A stretch of 64,000 nt of DNA from Topomyia yanbarensis (taxonomy: Eukaryota > Arthropoda > Insecta > Diptera > Culicidae): assembly GCF_030247195.1 (NCBI RefSeq), contig NC_080672.1, positions 65,389,771-65,453,770 on the forward strand, written 5' to 3'. Positions 45,438 to 57,188 of the stretch are shown here, in pieces. Under the pieces are notes generated by a model. That model did not search any database and was not told the origin of the DNA. It saw only the letters and a list, made by a program, of their open reading frames with translations. Positions within the stretch are counted from its first letter, which is position 1. Every line of letters starts with the position of its first letter. A program made the translations under genes and the position numbers.

Positions 45438-45767
45438 AAAAATTAGACATCAGACGATTATAAAAACCCGGGCCTTGGTATCTAGCGGGGAAATTAAATA
45501 GATCAAATGTGTTGGGGTGATCAGCTGCCATTGTGTGTGATTCCTCGCTTTGCAGGCAGGGTACGATCACCGTCGCCAGTGGGATAATCATATGTTCTTT
45601 CTGGGATGTCACCATACCCAGGGATAGCATAAGGGTTAGTGCATTGGGCCGGAGTCTCAAAGGTTGCGGGTTCGAGTCTCGCCTCTGGGTGGTGAATTTT
45701 TTTCACATGATTGCTTAGCTTCACTCACCATTTCCGATCGTTTTTCCCCGTTGGATACCACCAGTCC
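45438..45767 (+). repeat. Inverted partial unit
   Basis: Exact reverse complement of the unit from GTCTAAT back to GGACTGGTGGTATCC; reads GGGTTAGTGCATTGG, GGTTGCGGGTTCGAGTCTCG and ends GTTGGATACCACCAGTCC at the TSD. The joint AAATTAGAAAAAATTAGACA (45430-45446) is the fold point of a near-perfect hairpin with arms of about 320 bp. Confidence 0.9.
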
Positions 45768-45779
45768 TTTATGAGTAAT

Positions 45780-47958
45780 GTTTATAAAGTTGTGGATTTG
45801 TTCACGTATAAAAAAACGATTTGGTTATGACATGGCGGAAACCATGTCTAAAGATCGCAAAAAAAAGCAAATATTCCCACTAATAAAAGCGTTATGCGGG
45901 CGTTGCTGAAGGGAAATTGAAAATTATTATAAAACATATGGTTTTTGTTATTGGTCAAGTTTTCGTAACATAAAAACGTGGTTGTTCCTGAATTCATGAC
46001 ATTTTATTCACGATTTTGAGAACAATTTCTTTCTGCGTGTCTTCATTCCGTTGAACATTTGAGCTCACACTCACCAAAAGTTAAACTAAATGATCCCAAA
46101 ACAGCAAAATCAATGCAACATTTTCTTCCCCTTTTTGTACACAGGTATTCACCAATCTAGGGCAGCATTCGGAAAGCGATTGTAAAATTAATTTCATATT
46201 CTTTCCAACTGTCGAAGAAGCGAGTAAGGAAAAAACTGAAAATGGGATAAATGTAGAAATTCAACCATCATCAAACCACAGCAGCAATATGACGTTATTC
46301 CACCGACCTACCGGTACTAAACCGCGCGCACCCATGTAAACGGCCGACTATCAGCTGTTTCGTTTACGCCTTGATGGGTTCCCATTGCTGCGGGTAGACC
46401 AAGCAGCAGCAGAATCAACCTCAGCCAGGATCAATATCGGAAACAGGCAAGTAGAAAAACAAACGTAACTAGTATATCGGATTCAATCTGGCAGATCGGA
46501 AAGATTGCGCTTCCTGATTGTACAGCATCGAATCGACTAGGTTGGTGGGAGGGGGCAAGCATGAAATGGTAATTTAATCCGCTTGAATAAATCATATACG
46601 GAATTGATGATAAGCTCCCCCGAAGGAAAGGGGAAGTTCGATATGGTTGGCAAGCATTTTTCCGCCTGCGGACGATTCAATTATTCTTCAATTTTGCGGG
46701 ATCGGTTGAATAGGTCACAAGGTTGTATAATGTTTAATATTCATTTCGGTCGAAATTTTGCGGAAGCAGAATTATTGAATTCGAATTCGCCCTCACCCCT
46801 TCAACGAAATTATTTCTGCGCGACGAGCGGAAGTTGTGAAGGTAGAAAACCTCATAAATATTACTCGATGATCGGGATTTTTGTGTTCACATTCCGGGCA
46901 TCGAGCTGACCGTAGTTCCTGATGTAGACAAAAATAATAACCCTTGCAGTGTGATAATTTTCTCAATTCAATTTTGGCTTTTTGGTCAAAAGGTGCCGTT
47001 TGGAAAGAATACGAATTTAATGTTTCCACAGCACACGTCTTGGATTACCACAATAGCTTTAATATTAATCAAATAATTTGACTAAAAATCAATTTTCTAT
47101 TCTCTGCACAGGGTGAATAAACGAAAGAACACCGACTGGAAAATGTTCAATTAAAATACCACAACCCATCATATACACAGAATCTAATTTTCCGGTACCC
47201 GACGACTCTTCTTCCACCAAAAACAAACGTTAAAATTCAGTCAATAGTTCGTGTTCATAGCTGGGAACATTTATAAATATCGTACCGCTGTACACAACAT
47301 GCATAATTCATTCGCCGAATACGCGCGCTCCGCGTGCCAGCAACTGTTCCGCACTTCGGACTCCATTTGAAAATAAAATGTTTACAAACACCATAAACAG
47401 CGACGTCAGACTGCTGGATTGTATGAATGGTCCAGTCTGTTTGCAATAACATTTTTTCCGGCTCTAGTTCTTTTCATTTTCGTGCGTTGTAATTCCTTTC
47501 CAAGCGGCATGGACAATGGCCGTTGGGGAATTTATTCGCTTCGCTGAAATATACTTTCACGAATATCCGCCCCGGCAAGGGTTGAGTTAAATCTAGCGTT
47601 CGTCGTTTCAATTTTTTAAGGCTACCGATTATTAATGAGCTAACGAAAACCTGTCGTAATTTATCTGGGTAGTAGCTTCTATGTTGCCCATTGATGTTTC
47701 ACAAGAGTCTTGAATTTAGTCTGTCGAAACAACAGACCATTTGTTGAGTTCGATAGGTTTGCTCGTTTGTCGGGTATATTTTATGATAATGGTTATTCAT
47801 TTTAAGGTAATTATCGGAACTGGTCGATTTCAGCTGTTGGTTGCTTAACCTCATACTAATACGTGTAATTTAACCTGTTTGGATTGGACGTAATGTCTAT
47901 GTGTTTGACCACTACCACTAAATATTCCAAGTTCCCATGCAAACGGGACATCACTGTT
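45780..47958. other. No recognisable feature
   Basis: Mixed, unique-looking DNA. Frames of up to 108 codons (46583-46909) have no recognised domain. Confidence 0.35.
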
Positions 47959-47963
47959 TTACT

Positions 47964-49810
47964 CACGGTGTATTTATTAGAACAACTTTATGCAAAAACA
48001 TTCAGCATCTCTGAAACTTCGGAATATGAAAGAATGGGCTTTCCCCTTTCATTTGAAACTAAGATCAAAATAATCCGTCGGGGGGTCGAGAGCAACTTTT
48101 TTTTTGAAGTTTTTTTTTCACAACGGTATAGGTTTTACTACTGGAGCTAGTTCATATTTCTGTCCCTAGATGGTTCTCTAGACATTCGAGCAACACTAAA
48201 AGTGAGAATTTGATAGAAAATTTAATTGTCTACAAGTTTGTTGACGACTAAAAATTGTTCTGAAATCACCCGGAAAAGTTGTTTAAGATTTTAACGAAGT
48301 TATATCTAAGATAGTTTCACACGAAGCCTAGTGGTTTGAAAATATATTTTCTCACACTTATTTCATTACCAAAAAAATAATTGGGTTTAGTGGCATGAAA
48401 ATATTTGACGGGATTCATTACAACTTCTTCGTTGACAATTCTGATTGATCTTCTGAAAATTAAGATGTTTACCAGAGACAGAAATCTATTTGTGCTTTTG
48501 GTTCAAGTTTGTAATCATTCCCGATAGGTTCGAAGTAACTACCATTCATCGGAAGGTATTTCTTGGTTATAAGAGTTTGCTTACATTTATGTTTTAGAAA
48601 GGACCATGCGTCGCATAATTTAGGTTATGATCGTTTAAATCACCTATTACAATTCCATTCAAGACGAAATGTTGGGACACACCGTTTGTAATTGATTGCA
48701 AACCACAGCAGTAACTGTAACTGGTTAGCGTGAAACGATTTATTCAAATTTTCTCCGCAAAGTATATTGTGGCAGTTGGATTTTACCTATCAATTATACG
48801 AGAAATCGCTACTAAATTGATCCTGAATTATGTAGAATGCATTACTTTTGAAAACAAAATATGATTTGAGTACAAGAAAAACCTTATTTACATAGAAATC
48901 CTCGATTATATTCCAAAAAAAATTATCTTGATCCAAAAACTCAAAATTTTTTGTTCACTGTTTGTCACATTGAGTTAATTTTGAAAACGGATACGTTGCA
49001 ATGAAATCCGCGAAATATTGCAATGGTGTTAAAAGTTTCATCAAGTTTGTTCAATTATAAGGGTTGGAAGTTCAGGACAAGTGAATTTTATACGAAGATG
49101 CTAACAAAGTAGGAGGTGCATGCAAGAATAGTTATCAGTCATCCCCGAGAATAATCGAAAAAATGAAAAAAAGACATACATCATTGAAACAGCTGTTTCT
49201 GCGGGAGGAATGACTCACTATCTTGGAAAAGAATATTAATATCATACTAGTTTAGTCAACACTTATCTGAGACTTCTCAACCCAAAAATATTAATGGTGC
49301 CCTATATCAGGTGGAATCTGGAATTATAATTTTCAGCTAAAAGATGAGACTTTCCAAGCTCTCAAATTCCGCTGAATTCACTGGTCAACTAAACACAACT
49401 ATTTGGCAAATAAAAAAAAGTGCGTGTGAATTGACTTACAAACCACTAGGTCTTCTGTGAAAATAACTTAGACTTAGACTTCGTTAAATTATTAAATAAC
49501 TTTTCCGGATAATATCAAATCGGTTTTTAGTTGTCAACAAAGTTGTAGACAATTTAATTATCTATCAGATTCTCACTTTTAGTGTTGTTCGAATGTCTAA
49601 AGCACCATCTAGGGACTGAAATAAGAACTAGTTCCATTGTAAAATCTATGTTTTCACGAAAAAAATTTCAAAAAAAAAGTTGCTCTAGACCTCCCGACGG
49701 ATTATTTTGATGTTGGTTTCAAATGAAAGAGGAAAGCCCATTCTTTCATATCCTGAAGTTTCAGAGATGCTGAATTTTTTTGCATAAAGTTGTTAAAAAA
49801 AGACACCGTG
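47964..49810. mobile_element. 1.85-kb element with long TIRs and CACGGTG ends
   Basis: TTACT flanks both ends (47959-47963, 49811-49815). TIRs of about 380 bp (47964-48345; 49430-49810) start CACGGTGT and share TTCAGCATCTCTGAAACTTC, GAAAGAATGGGCTTTCC, ATCAAAATAATCCGTCGGG and ACACTAAAAGTGAGAAT. A 5-bp duplication with CAC-G/A-TG ends is consistent with the Transib superfamily, whose termini resemble V(D)J heptamers; this is inference from the ends only. The centre (48346-49429) has no open frame that could be a transposase, so it is non-autonomous. Confidence 0.75.
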
Positions 49811-49829
49811 TTACTAACTAACTTTACTA

Positions 49830-50990
49830 TACTAAATAATTATTAAGAATCAGAAATCAGTAGCAACCGGGTCAAATGGCACATTCTCTGTGTTGATCGG
49901 AGATTTGGGTCTTGTCGTGATTTGTCTTTTCATCATTTTCCTAATGGGAAGGATTGGGAAAGTGGTAAGATGAGGGCTAAGGAAAACAACGACACAGACA
50001 ATATAGACTTCCAAGGGAGTAAGAGACACTTTTTGATGAGCGGAGATATCAACATTCCCGAGGGGATATTGAGATAACAGAACGATGACACCCCCGTTGA
50101 GATATTGTTATTCAAATACTACTTAAACCGATTAAGGTGAGTTTGGTACAATAGCATATCCTTGAGTTTCAGTTTCCTGTACAAAGGTTCATCTATGAAT
50201 GGAGAAACAAAAATCCGGATACGCAACGGCATTACTGCAGGGCAGTTACATATCAAATGATGAGCAGTTCTGTAATCGGATTCACAATGATCACACGAAT
50301 AATACTCAGCAAGCTGAATAGTAGCCGTGTGATAATTGAGTTTGCAATGTCCAGTCAGTGCCCTGACTAGAATACCGCAATTGTGCTTGGAAAAATGCAA
50401 CAAATTCTTTGGCATTTTCGGACTTACATCCGGCAGAAAAGTCTTTGTTTGAACGCAGGTTTGCAAGCTTCGCCAATGGTTGGCATGTTCAGATGCAGCC
50501 CAAGAACGATTTTTGTGCTTTATCCAACTTATCGACACTGGTAGAATTGGTTCTGGACGAACGAAGTCAGTCGCGGCACTCGCTCTAGCCAATTTATCCG
50601 TTTACTCATTTTACTCATAGAAGGTAGATAGTATTTGAAATGCTAAGATCTTCGACATACGATTACTAATTTCGATCGCGAATCTGCCGAACTAAGTGCT
50701 TTCAGGGCAGCCTGACTGTCAAGGCAAAAATAAATTCTTTTACCGAAAATTCCTTGTTAAAGTGCCGATTTTACGCCACACAGAATCGCGAAGAGTTCTG
50801 CTAGGGATACAGTATAGTATTAGCGAATGAGATTGGTTTATTCTCATTTCATGATAATAGACACAAGCATCGGATCGACCCTGCTACAGAGAACCATTAG
50901 TATAACAAACTACGTGTTCTTTCCATTTCTCATTTTTGTATGGAAAATGTCAAAAAACATGATAAAGTAAGCTTACCCTATTCATAGGGT
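49830..50990 (-). mobile_element. 3' part of an RNase H-bearing non-LTR retrotransposon
   Basis: On minus: degenerate RNase H sequence (about 50960-50600; pieces such as VCYTNGSL, ACVYYHEMRI, SRTLRDSVWR and CQSGCPES in shifting frames), then the ORF2 C-terminal region, then a 3' UTR (50118 down to about 49830). RNase H plus this C-terminal region points to the I/LOA/Outcast group. Stops in the RNase H part show decay. The 5' part is missing. Confidence 0.75.
50119..50595 (-). pseudogene. ORF2 C-terminal region of the RNase H-type element
   Basis: An open frame of about 157 codons with ANHWRSLQTCVQTKTFLPDV, HNCGILVRALTGHCKLNYH and CDHCESDYRTAHHLICNC (C-x2-C-x8-H-x4-C), the standard ORF2 tail of RNase H-bearing non-LTR elements. 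It ends with a TAA at 50119-50121. The upstream RNase H is frame-broken, so this is a remnant despite its open frame. Confidence 0.85.
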
Positions 50991-51604
50991 GTAACCCGTC
51001 AGGGTAACAATTTAGCACTGGGTGGAAATAGTCCATGAACGTAGCTTTGACGTAGGACTACGTCTTTGCTTTGGATATGGGGGTGCACTTTGCAAATTCT
51101 ACAAAAATGATGTGTAACGAAAAGTGGTCCAAATTTAAACGCTTGTAATTCAGCCATCTTACGATAAATTTTCAATTTTTTTGCGCATGTCACCCCGAAA
51201 TCCTTCTAAGAATAGATTCGAATAGATAAACCCAAAGATTTTTGATATCATGGCATTAAAAATTTATATAATGTACAATCTACACACAGAAGATAGCGCT
51301 TCCCAAGTCCGGTACGACAGATTTGTGTTCCTAGTGCGCTACGCTTCTATGAATGACGTCATCATCGACTATTTAAAGAACGGATTTGACTGGACAAGCT
51401 CAGTTACCTGTTGAACGGCAGGCGGAGCAGATCACTGCGCTGTGTGTTTTTGCAGCCAGTGTAGCTGAGTTAGCAGTCCGTTACACTGACTGTGGAGGTA
51501 CGCTACCCAGTGCCATCCAACACGCGACTGACTATGTTTTATTTTGTGTTATGCTCGTTTCCAGCACACTTATGTACAATCTCGAACACAATTATTCAAT
51601 TTTG
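50991..51604. other. No recognisable feature
   Basis: The stretch 51370-51590 has even base composition and leads into the 12-bp array. It is read through by the array frames but shows no domain. Confidence 0.3.
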
Positions 51605-54600
51605 CGTGGAATTTCCCGCGGAATTTCGCACGGAATTTCGCGCGGAACTTCAAACCGAATTTCGCACGCAATTTATCACGGAATTTCAGATGGCATTTTA
51701 CGCGGAATTTGAGACGAGATCTCGTGCGGAATTTCGGGCGGAGCTTCACGCGGAAATTCCCAAGAAATTTCGCACGGTATCTCGCGCGGAATTTCAAGCC
51801 GAATTTCGTACGAAATTTACCGCGGAATTTCACACGGAATTCCACACCGAATTTCACACGGAACTTCGCGCTGAATTTCACGCCGTATTTCCCACGGAAT
51901 TTCACGCGTGATTTCAGACGGAATTTACGCGGAATTTCACACGGAATATCGCGCGGAATTTCGCATGGAATTTTAGACGGAATTTTGCACAAAATTTCGG
52001 GCGGAATTTTGCGCGGAATTTTGGACGAATTTCGAGCGGAATTTCACGCGGAATTGTACAGGAAACTTCGCGCGGATTTGCACACGGAATTTTGAATTGA
52101 ATTTTCCGCGAAATTTCGCGCATAATTGGGCAGGGAATTTCGGCGGAACTTCGCTTGAAATTTTGCACGGAATTTCGCGTGGAATTTCCCGCGGAATTTC
52201 AAGCCGAATTTCGCACTAAATTTATCGCGGAATTTCGGGCGGAATTTCGCACGGAATTTTGAGCGAAATTTCAGACGGTATTTCGGGCGAAATTTCACGC
52301 GGAATGTTGCACGGAATTTCGCGCGGAATTTGACGCTAAATTGCACAGGAAATTTCGCGCGGAGCTTCGCACGGAATTTCAGACGGAATTTCGCGCGGAA
52401 TTTGAAGCGGAATTTCGCACGGAATTTAGCGCGGAATTTCATGCAGAATTGCACAGGAAATGTCGCGCGGAATTTCGCATGGATTTTCAGACGGAATTTC
52501 GCACGGATTTTCAAACGATATTTCGGGCGGAATTTGACGCGGAACTTCGCGCGGAACTTCGCGCGGAATTTTGCGCGGAATTTCAGACGAAATTTACCGC
52601 GGAATTTCAGACGGAATTCCACACCGAATTTCACACGGAACTTCGCGCTGAATTTCACGGTGTATTTCGCACGGAATTTCACGCGTCATTTCAGACGGAA
52701 TTTCACGCGGAATTTCACACGGAATATCGCGCGGAATTTCGCATGGAATTTCAGACGGAATTTCGCACAAAATTTCGGGAGGAATTTTGCACGGAATTTC
52801 GCGCGGAATTTTGAACGAATTTCGCGCGGAATTTTGGACGAATTTCGCGCAGAATTTCACGCGGAATTGTACAGGAAACTTCGCGCGGAATTGCACACGG
52901 AATTGTGCACGGAATTTTCCGCGAAATTTCGCGCGGAATGTTCATGCGGAATTTCGCGCAGAATTGCACAGGGAACTCTGCGCGGAATTTCACGCGGAAT
53001 TGGAAGCAGAATTTCATACGAAAATTCGCGCAGAATTGCACAGGAAATTTTGCGCGAAATTTCGCTTGAAATTTTGCACGGAATTTCACGTGGAATTTTG
53101 CACGGAATTTCGCGTGGAATTTCCCGCGGAATTTCGCACGGAATTTCAAGCCGAATTTCGCACGAAATTTATCGCGGAATTTCGGGCGGAATTTCGCACG
53201 GAATTTTGAGCGAAATTTCAGACGGTATTTCGGGCGACATTTGACACGGAATTTTATGCGGAATTTCGCACGGAATTTCGCATGGAATTTCAGACGGAAT
53301 TTCGCCCAAAATTTCGGGCGGAATTTCGCACGGAATTTCGCGCGGAATTTTGGACGAATTTCGCGCGGAATTTTGGACGAATTCCGCGCGGAATTTCACG
53401 CGGAATTGTACAGGAAACTTTGCGCGAAATTGCACACGGAATTGTGCACGGAATTTTCCGCAAAATTTCGCGCGGAATTTCATGCGGAATTTCGCGCAGA
53501 ACTGCACAGGGAACTCTGCGTGGAATTTCACGCGAAATTTCGCACGGAATTTGAAGCAGAATTTCATACGGAAATTCGTGCAAAATTACACAGGGGATTT
53601 AGCGCGGAATTTCGCTTGAAATTTTGCACGGAATTTCGCGTGGAATTTCCCGCGGAATTTCGCACGGAATTTCAAGCCGAATTTCGCACGAAATTTATCG
53701 CGGAATTTCGGGCGGAATTTCGCACTGAATTTTGAGCGAAATTTCAGACGGTATTTCGGGTGGAATTACAGACGATATTTCAGGCGACATTTGACACGGA
53801 ATTTTATGCGGAATTTCGTGCGGAATTTCGCATGGAATTTCAGGCGGAATTTCGCACAAAATTTCGGGCGGAATTTTGCACGGAATTTCGCGCGGAATTT
53901 TGGACGAATTTCGCGCGGAATTGTACACGAAACTTCGCGCGAAATTGCACACGGAATCCTGCGCGGAATTTTCCGCAAAATTTCGCGCGGAATTTCGCGC
54001 AGAACTGCACAGGGAACTCTGCGCGGAATTTCACGCGAAATTTCGCACGGAATTTGAAGCAGAATTTCATACGGAAATTCGCGCAAAATTGCACAGGGAA
54101 TTTAGCAAGGAATTTCGCTTGAAATTTTGCACGGAATTTCGCGTGGAATTTCCCGCGGAAGTTCGCACGAAATTTCAAGCCGAATTTCGCATGAAATTTA
54201 TCGCGGAATTTCGGGCGGAATTTCGCACGGAATTTTGAGCGAAATTTCAGACGGTATTTCACGCGGAATTTCACGCGGAATTTCGCACGGAATTTTGAGC
54301 GAAATTTCAGACGGTATTTCGGGCGGAATTTCGCGCGGAGTTTCACGCGGAATTTCGCACGGAATTTCGTGCGGAATTCGACGCTGAATTGCACAGGAAA
54401 TTTCGCGCGGAGTTTCGCGCGGAGTTTCGCACGGAATTTTGTGCGAAATTTCAGACGGAATTTAAAGCGGAATTTCGCACGGAATTTAGCGCGGAATTTC
54501 ACGCATAATTGCACAGGAAATGTCGCGCGGAATTTCGCACGGAATTTCATACGATATTTCGGGTGGAATTTGACGCTGAATTGTACCGGAAATTTTGCGC

Positions 54601-54951
54601 GGAATTTCAAGCGGAATTTCACGCGGAATTTCGCGCGGAACTTCGCACGGAATTTTGCGCGGAATTTCAGATGAAATTTCGGGCGAAATCTGACGCGGGA
54701 TTTTATGCGGAATTTCGACCGGAATTTCGCGCGGAATTTAACGCAGAATTGAATTTTGGGCGGAATTTCAGGCGGAATTTCGCATGGAATTTCGCACGAT
54801 ATTTCACACGGAATTTCACATGGAATTTCGCTCTGAATTTCACACGGAATTTCAAGCGGAATTTTGGACTTTTTTTTTCTAGCGGAATATAACGCGGAAT
54901 TTTAGATGGGATTCCGCACTGAATTTTGCACGGAATTCCGCGCGGAATTTT
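51605..54951. repeat. 3.35-kb array of a 12-bp unit with higher-order repeats
   Basis: The core unit is GCGCGGAATTTC with frequent variants (GCACGGAATTTC, AGACGGAATTTC, GGGCGGAATTTC). About 280 units fit the length. Because 12 is a multiple of 3 and the unit has no stop in any of six frames, long frames appear on both strands: ARNF, RGIS and AEFR repeats on plus, EIPR, KFRA and NSAR on minus, up to about 300 codons. Marker variants recur at distances of about 510-540 bp (for example GAATTTCAAGCCGAATTTCG near 53148, 53670 and 54174), and one block at about 51840-52060 recurs at 52618-52870. I do not call these frames genes. Confidence 0.95.
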
Positions 54952-55169
54952 TTTGCCATCCTCAAAACAATCATTATAATAGCAAAGTCGGGATTAGAGT
55001 AACTAAAAAGGTGAAAAAAGATGGGTGGGTAATGTCTGCGACATAACCGGAGAGATGTAGAATACATAAGGAACACGTTCTTCAAATATGTTGATACTCA
55101 TTGGAATTTTTGGACAAAAGGTGATTTGGGCGAGGAATATTTCAAATTATTCTTTACAAAAATGATGGT

Positions 55170-55185
55170 GGTCCTAAAATGGACC
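55170..55185 (-). terminator. Degenerate histone 3' stem-loop (relic A)
   Basis: On minus GGTCCATTTTAGGACC keeps a paired stem in the layout of the histone mRNA 3' stem-loop, though the loop and first stem half have changed. Its position matches the better copy at 55650 in the duplicated block. Confidence 0.6.
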
Positions 55186-55285
55186 GGTTTTGTTGGCGTT
55201 GTTGGCCTTGGTGAGGGAGATGGCTAACGATGAAATTAATTGTTAGCATGAGGAAGTCGCGTAGTACTGGCCAATGGAAGAACAG
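55186..55285 (-). pseudogene. Histone H3 remnant A (last codons only)
   Basis: Aligns by position with relic B between its stem-loop and the GTAACTATCATGCC block, but coding identity is almost lost. Identified only through its stem-loop and its place in the duplication. Confidence 0.4.
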
Positions 55286-55649
55286 ATAATAATTGATTCC
55301 TGAAAATCAATTTTTCTTTATTCATGTAAATTATACATACTTACAAATCTAATAGAAGATTCCTGGTCATATTTCTGAATCATTGGTGCGAACATTGTAA
55401 TTTGGTTAAGTACAATGAAAGTTACAAACTTTCCAAACTCGACCTTCGGTTCCTTCAGAAATATTGAAATGGGGTGTCTATATTAAACCGTTAGTCGTGG
55501 TCACAATAAAAAAAGATGGGTGGGTAATGTCTGTCACATAACCGGAGCGTCGTGATTTCAATTCGAGACGTTAATTTAAATCTAATAATATTCAACAGAA
55601 TCACGTTTGAATGGGAAATTTTCAAATAATTCTCTATGGTAATAATGGT

Positions 55650-55665
55650 GGTTCTGAAAAGAACC
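55650..55665 (-). terminator. Histone 3' stem-loop (relic B)
   Basis: On minus GGTTCTTTTCAGAACC: six-base stem and TTTC loop, the canonical 3' end signal of replication-dependent histone mRNAs, bound by SLBP. Confidence 0.85.
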
Positions 55666-55689
55666 TTTGGTATCGGCGTTGGTGTTGAT

Positions 55690-55873
55690 GGTGATGCGCT
55701 GGATCGTTGGATATTTTTGGCATGATAGTTACGTGCCTGGCGAACTGTTTTGTAGCCTCGAACAAAACGACAAGACTGGCTTCTTCGGGTACCATTACGG
55801 CTGAACTTTATAAGCTTAGCTCGACTTTGAAATCCTGCACAATCTCACGAATCAGACACTGGTAGGGCCATTT
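55690..55873 (-). pseudogene. Histone H3 pseudogene B (C-terminal half)
   Basis: On minus: KWPYQCLIREIVQDFKVELSL, stop, SSAVMVPEEASLVVLFEATK, then QFARHVTIMPK. This tracks [41 protein letters not shown] and HAKRVTIMPKDI of H3. The SAVM signature and the following stem-loop indicate a replication-dependent H3, not H3.3. The N-terminal half is absent; similarity stops near 55873. Confidence 0.9.
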
Positions 55874-56198
55874 TGTTTGGTACTAGCACGGAGCTGCACA
55901 AAAAAAATTATTTAATGCAGTTAGTTCACAGAGGCTGCCAAAAAGCTCGAATAGAAGCATGCGACTTCAACATTTCTCTTAAACACATGCAACAACACAT
56001 TCGTTTTGGTAATACTGATAATAACAGTAGAAAGGAATGGAAAAACAGTGCACGAAACGAGCGAGAGGATAATTTAATTTTTTGTTCCGTGTGCAAGCTG
56101 CTTCTTTCCACACAACGTATTATGTTGATTGTTGAAAATTTGTTACATACCTTAAAATGAAAGTTTCAGTTTAACTCTCACTAGAACACAATTGATTG

Positions 56199-56214
56199 GT
56201 CCTGAAAAGAACCG
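56199..56214 (-). terminator. Histone 3' stem-loop (relic C)
   Basis: On minus GGTTCTTTTCAGGACC, 17 bases after the H3 stop. It has a TTTC loop and one G-T pair in the stem. Confidence 0.85.
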
Positions 56215-56230
56215 TTGCTTTTATTATAAT

Positions 56231-56605
56231 TTACGCCCACTCCCAGCGGACACTGTGAGCCAGTTTGATTTCTTTTGCGAGAAAGTTACGTACTTGGCGC
56301 ACTATTTTGTATCCTCAAACAAACCGACCAAGTAGGCATCACTGGCTTCATTACGGCTGAGTTTTGTAAGCGTAGCTCGACTTTGAAGTAATACACAACC
56401 TTACGAACCAGACGCTGGAATGTTAGCCAGCGGATTAGTTTCTTTGTTGCCCTTTATTTGGGGCGAAATACTGGCATGGCGACAGTTCCTGATCGGTAAT
56501 TGGTTGCGATGGGCCACCAGTAGCTGGGGCACTTTTGCGGACCGTCATCATTGCCAACTGCTTTCCTCCGGTGGACTGGCTGCTTGCTAGCGCTTGAACG
56601 AATAC
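56231..56605 (-). pseudogene. Histone H3 pseudogene C (near full length)
   Basis: On minus: SSQSTGGKQLAMMTVRKSAP, ATGG, a YRSGTVA block, then [44 protein letters not shown], stop, CAKYVTF and KEIKLAHSVRWEWA followed by TAA (56231-56233). This follows H3 from about residue 5 to the end. A 4-codon deletion (the APRK between GGK and QLA), several frameshifts and an internal stop disable it. H3 is a nucleosome core subunit; this copy cannot produce it. Confidence 0.93.
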
Positions 56606-57144
56606 GAATGATGAGAAAAACCGACCGACCAATATTCATATATGAAAACACGAGAAAGCACTACTATCACTCTCTCGCTCGTTTTCGTGCCATTCCTGTG
56701 CCTTTCCTTTCCGTTCGGCTACCAACACTAGCATAACCAAAACGAATATTCTGTTTTTCCATCGCCTTCAATCTAGTGGCCAGTGCTAGCAAACTTGTAT
56801 GTTCAGTTTTTCAATAACAACATTCCAACAATATTTTCAAAGAATGTTGCAGATTTGAAAAGAAGGAAGGAAAAGATTTTCACAAATTTAAATTCTTTTG
56901 TCTTATTTGTTAGCGGTGATACTGGCCATGGGATGGTGGGGAACACCCACATTCGTTTGTTATGATAGTATTAGCAGCAGAAAGGAATGGAAAAGCAGTG
57001 CACGAAAACGAGCGAGAGAGGATAATTTAAATTCTCTTTCTTTCTTTCCACACATCGTATTTCTTATATAGCTTTCTGAAAATTATTTGTTATACACCAT
57101 AAAATGTAAATTTCAGTTTAACTCTTATTAGAACACAATTAATT

Positions 57145-57160
57145 GGTCCTGTAAAGAACC
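57145..57160 (-). terminator. Altered histone 3' stem-loop (relic D)
   Basis: On minus GGTTCTTTACAGGACC: the same stem as relic C but the loop is TTAC instead of TTTC, so it would be a poor SLBP site. Confidence 0.75.
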
Positions 57161-57188
57161 GTTTATTGTTTTATTGCGGGAGCATAAT

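Larger units (their letters stand above)
44106..45767. mobile_element. Composite tRNA-SINE array: three direct units plus one inverted
   Basis: TTTATGAGTAAT borders both sides (44094-44105 and 45768-45779), a 12-bp TSD. Inside are three head-to-tail 500-bp units (44107, 44607, 45107) that look identical apart from one C-to-T change near 45280 and early termination of the third at about 45430, followed by an inverted copy (45438-45767). The units carry tRNA-like B-box sequence (GGTTCGAGTCTCGCC on minus in the direct units). Short frames in them are not genes. The flanking DNA on both sides is the CACGA repeat region. Confidence 0.88.
54985..55720 (-). repeat. Tandem duplication of about 490 bp containing H3 3' ends
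   Basis: GATGGGTGGGTAATGTCTG, then CACATAACCGGAG (near 55020 and 55510), TTCAAAT-ATTCT and ATGGTGGT(C/T)CT followed by a histone-type stem-loop recur with a spacing of about 480-498 bp. Confidence 0.7.

Noticed and set aside
52330..53244. A 304-codon frame rich in ARNF, EFRAEF and GIS repeats
   Set aside because: The 12-bp repeat has no stop in any frame, so long frames arise automatically on both strands. No start context, domain or transcript evidence supports a protein.
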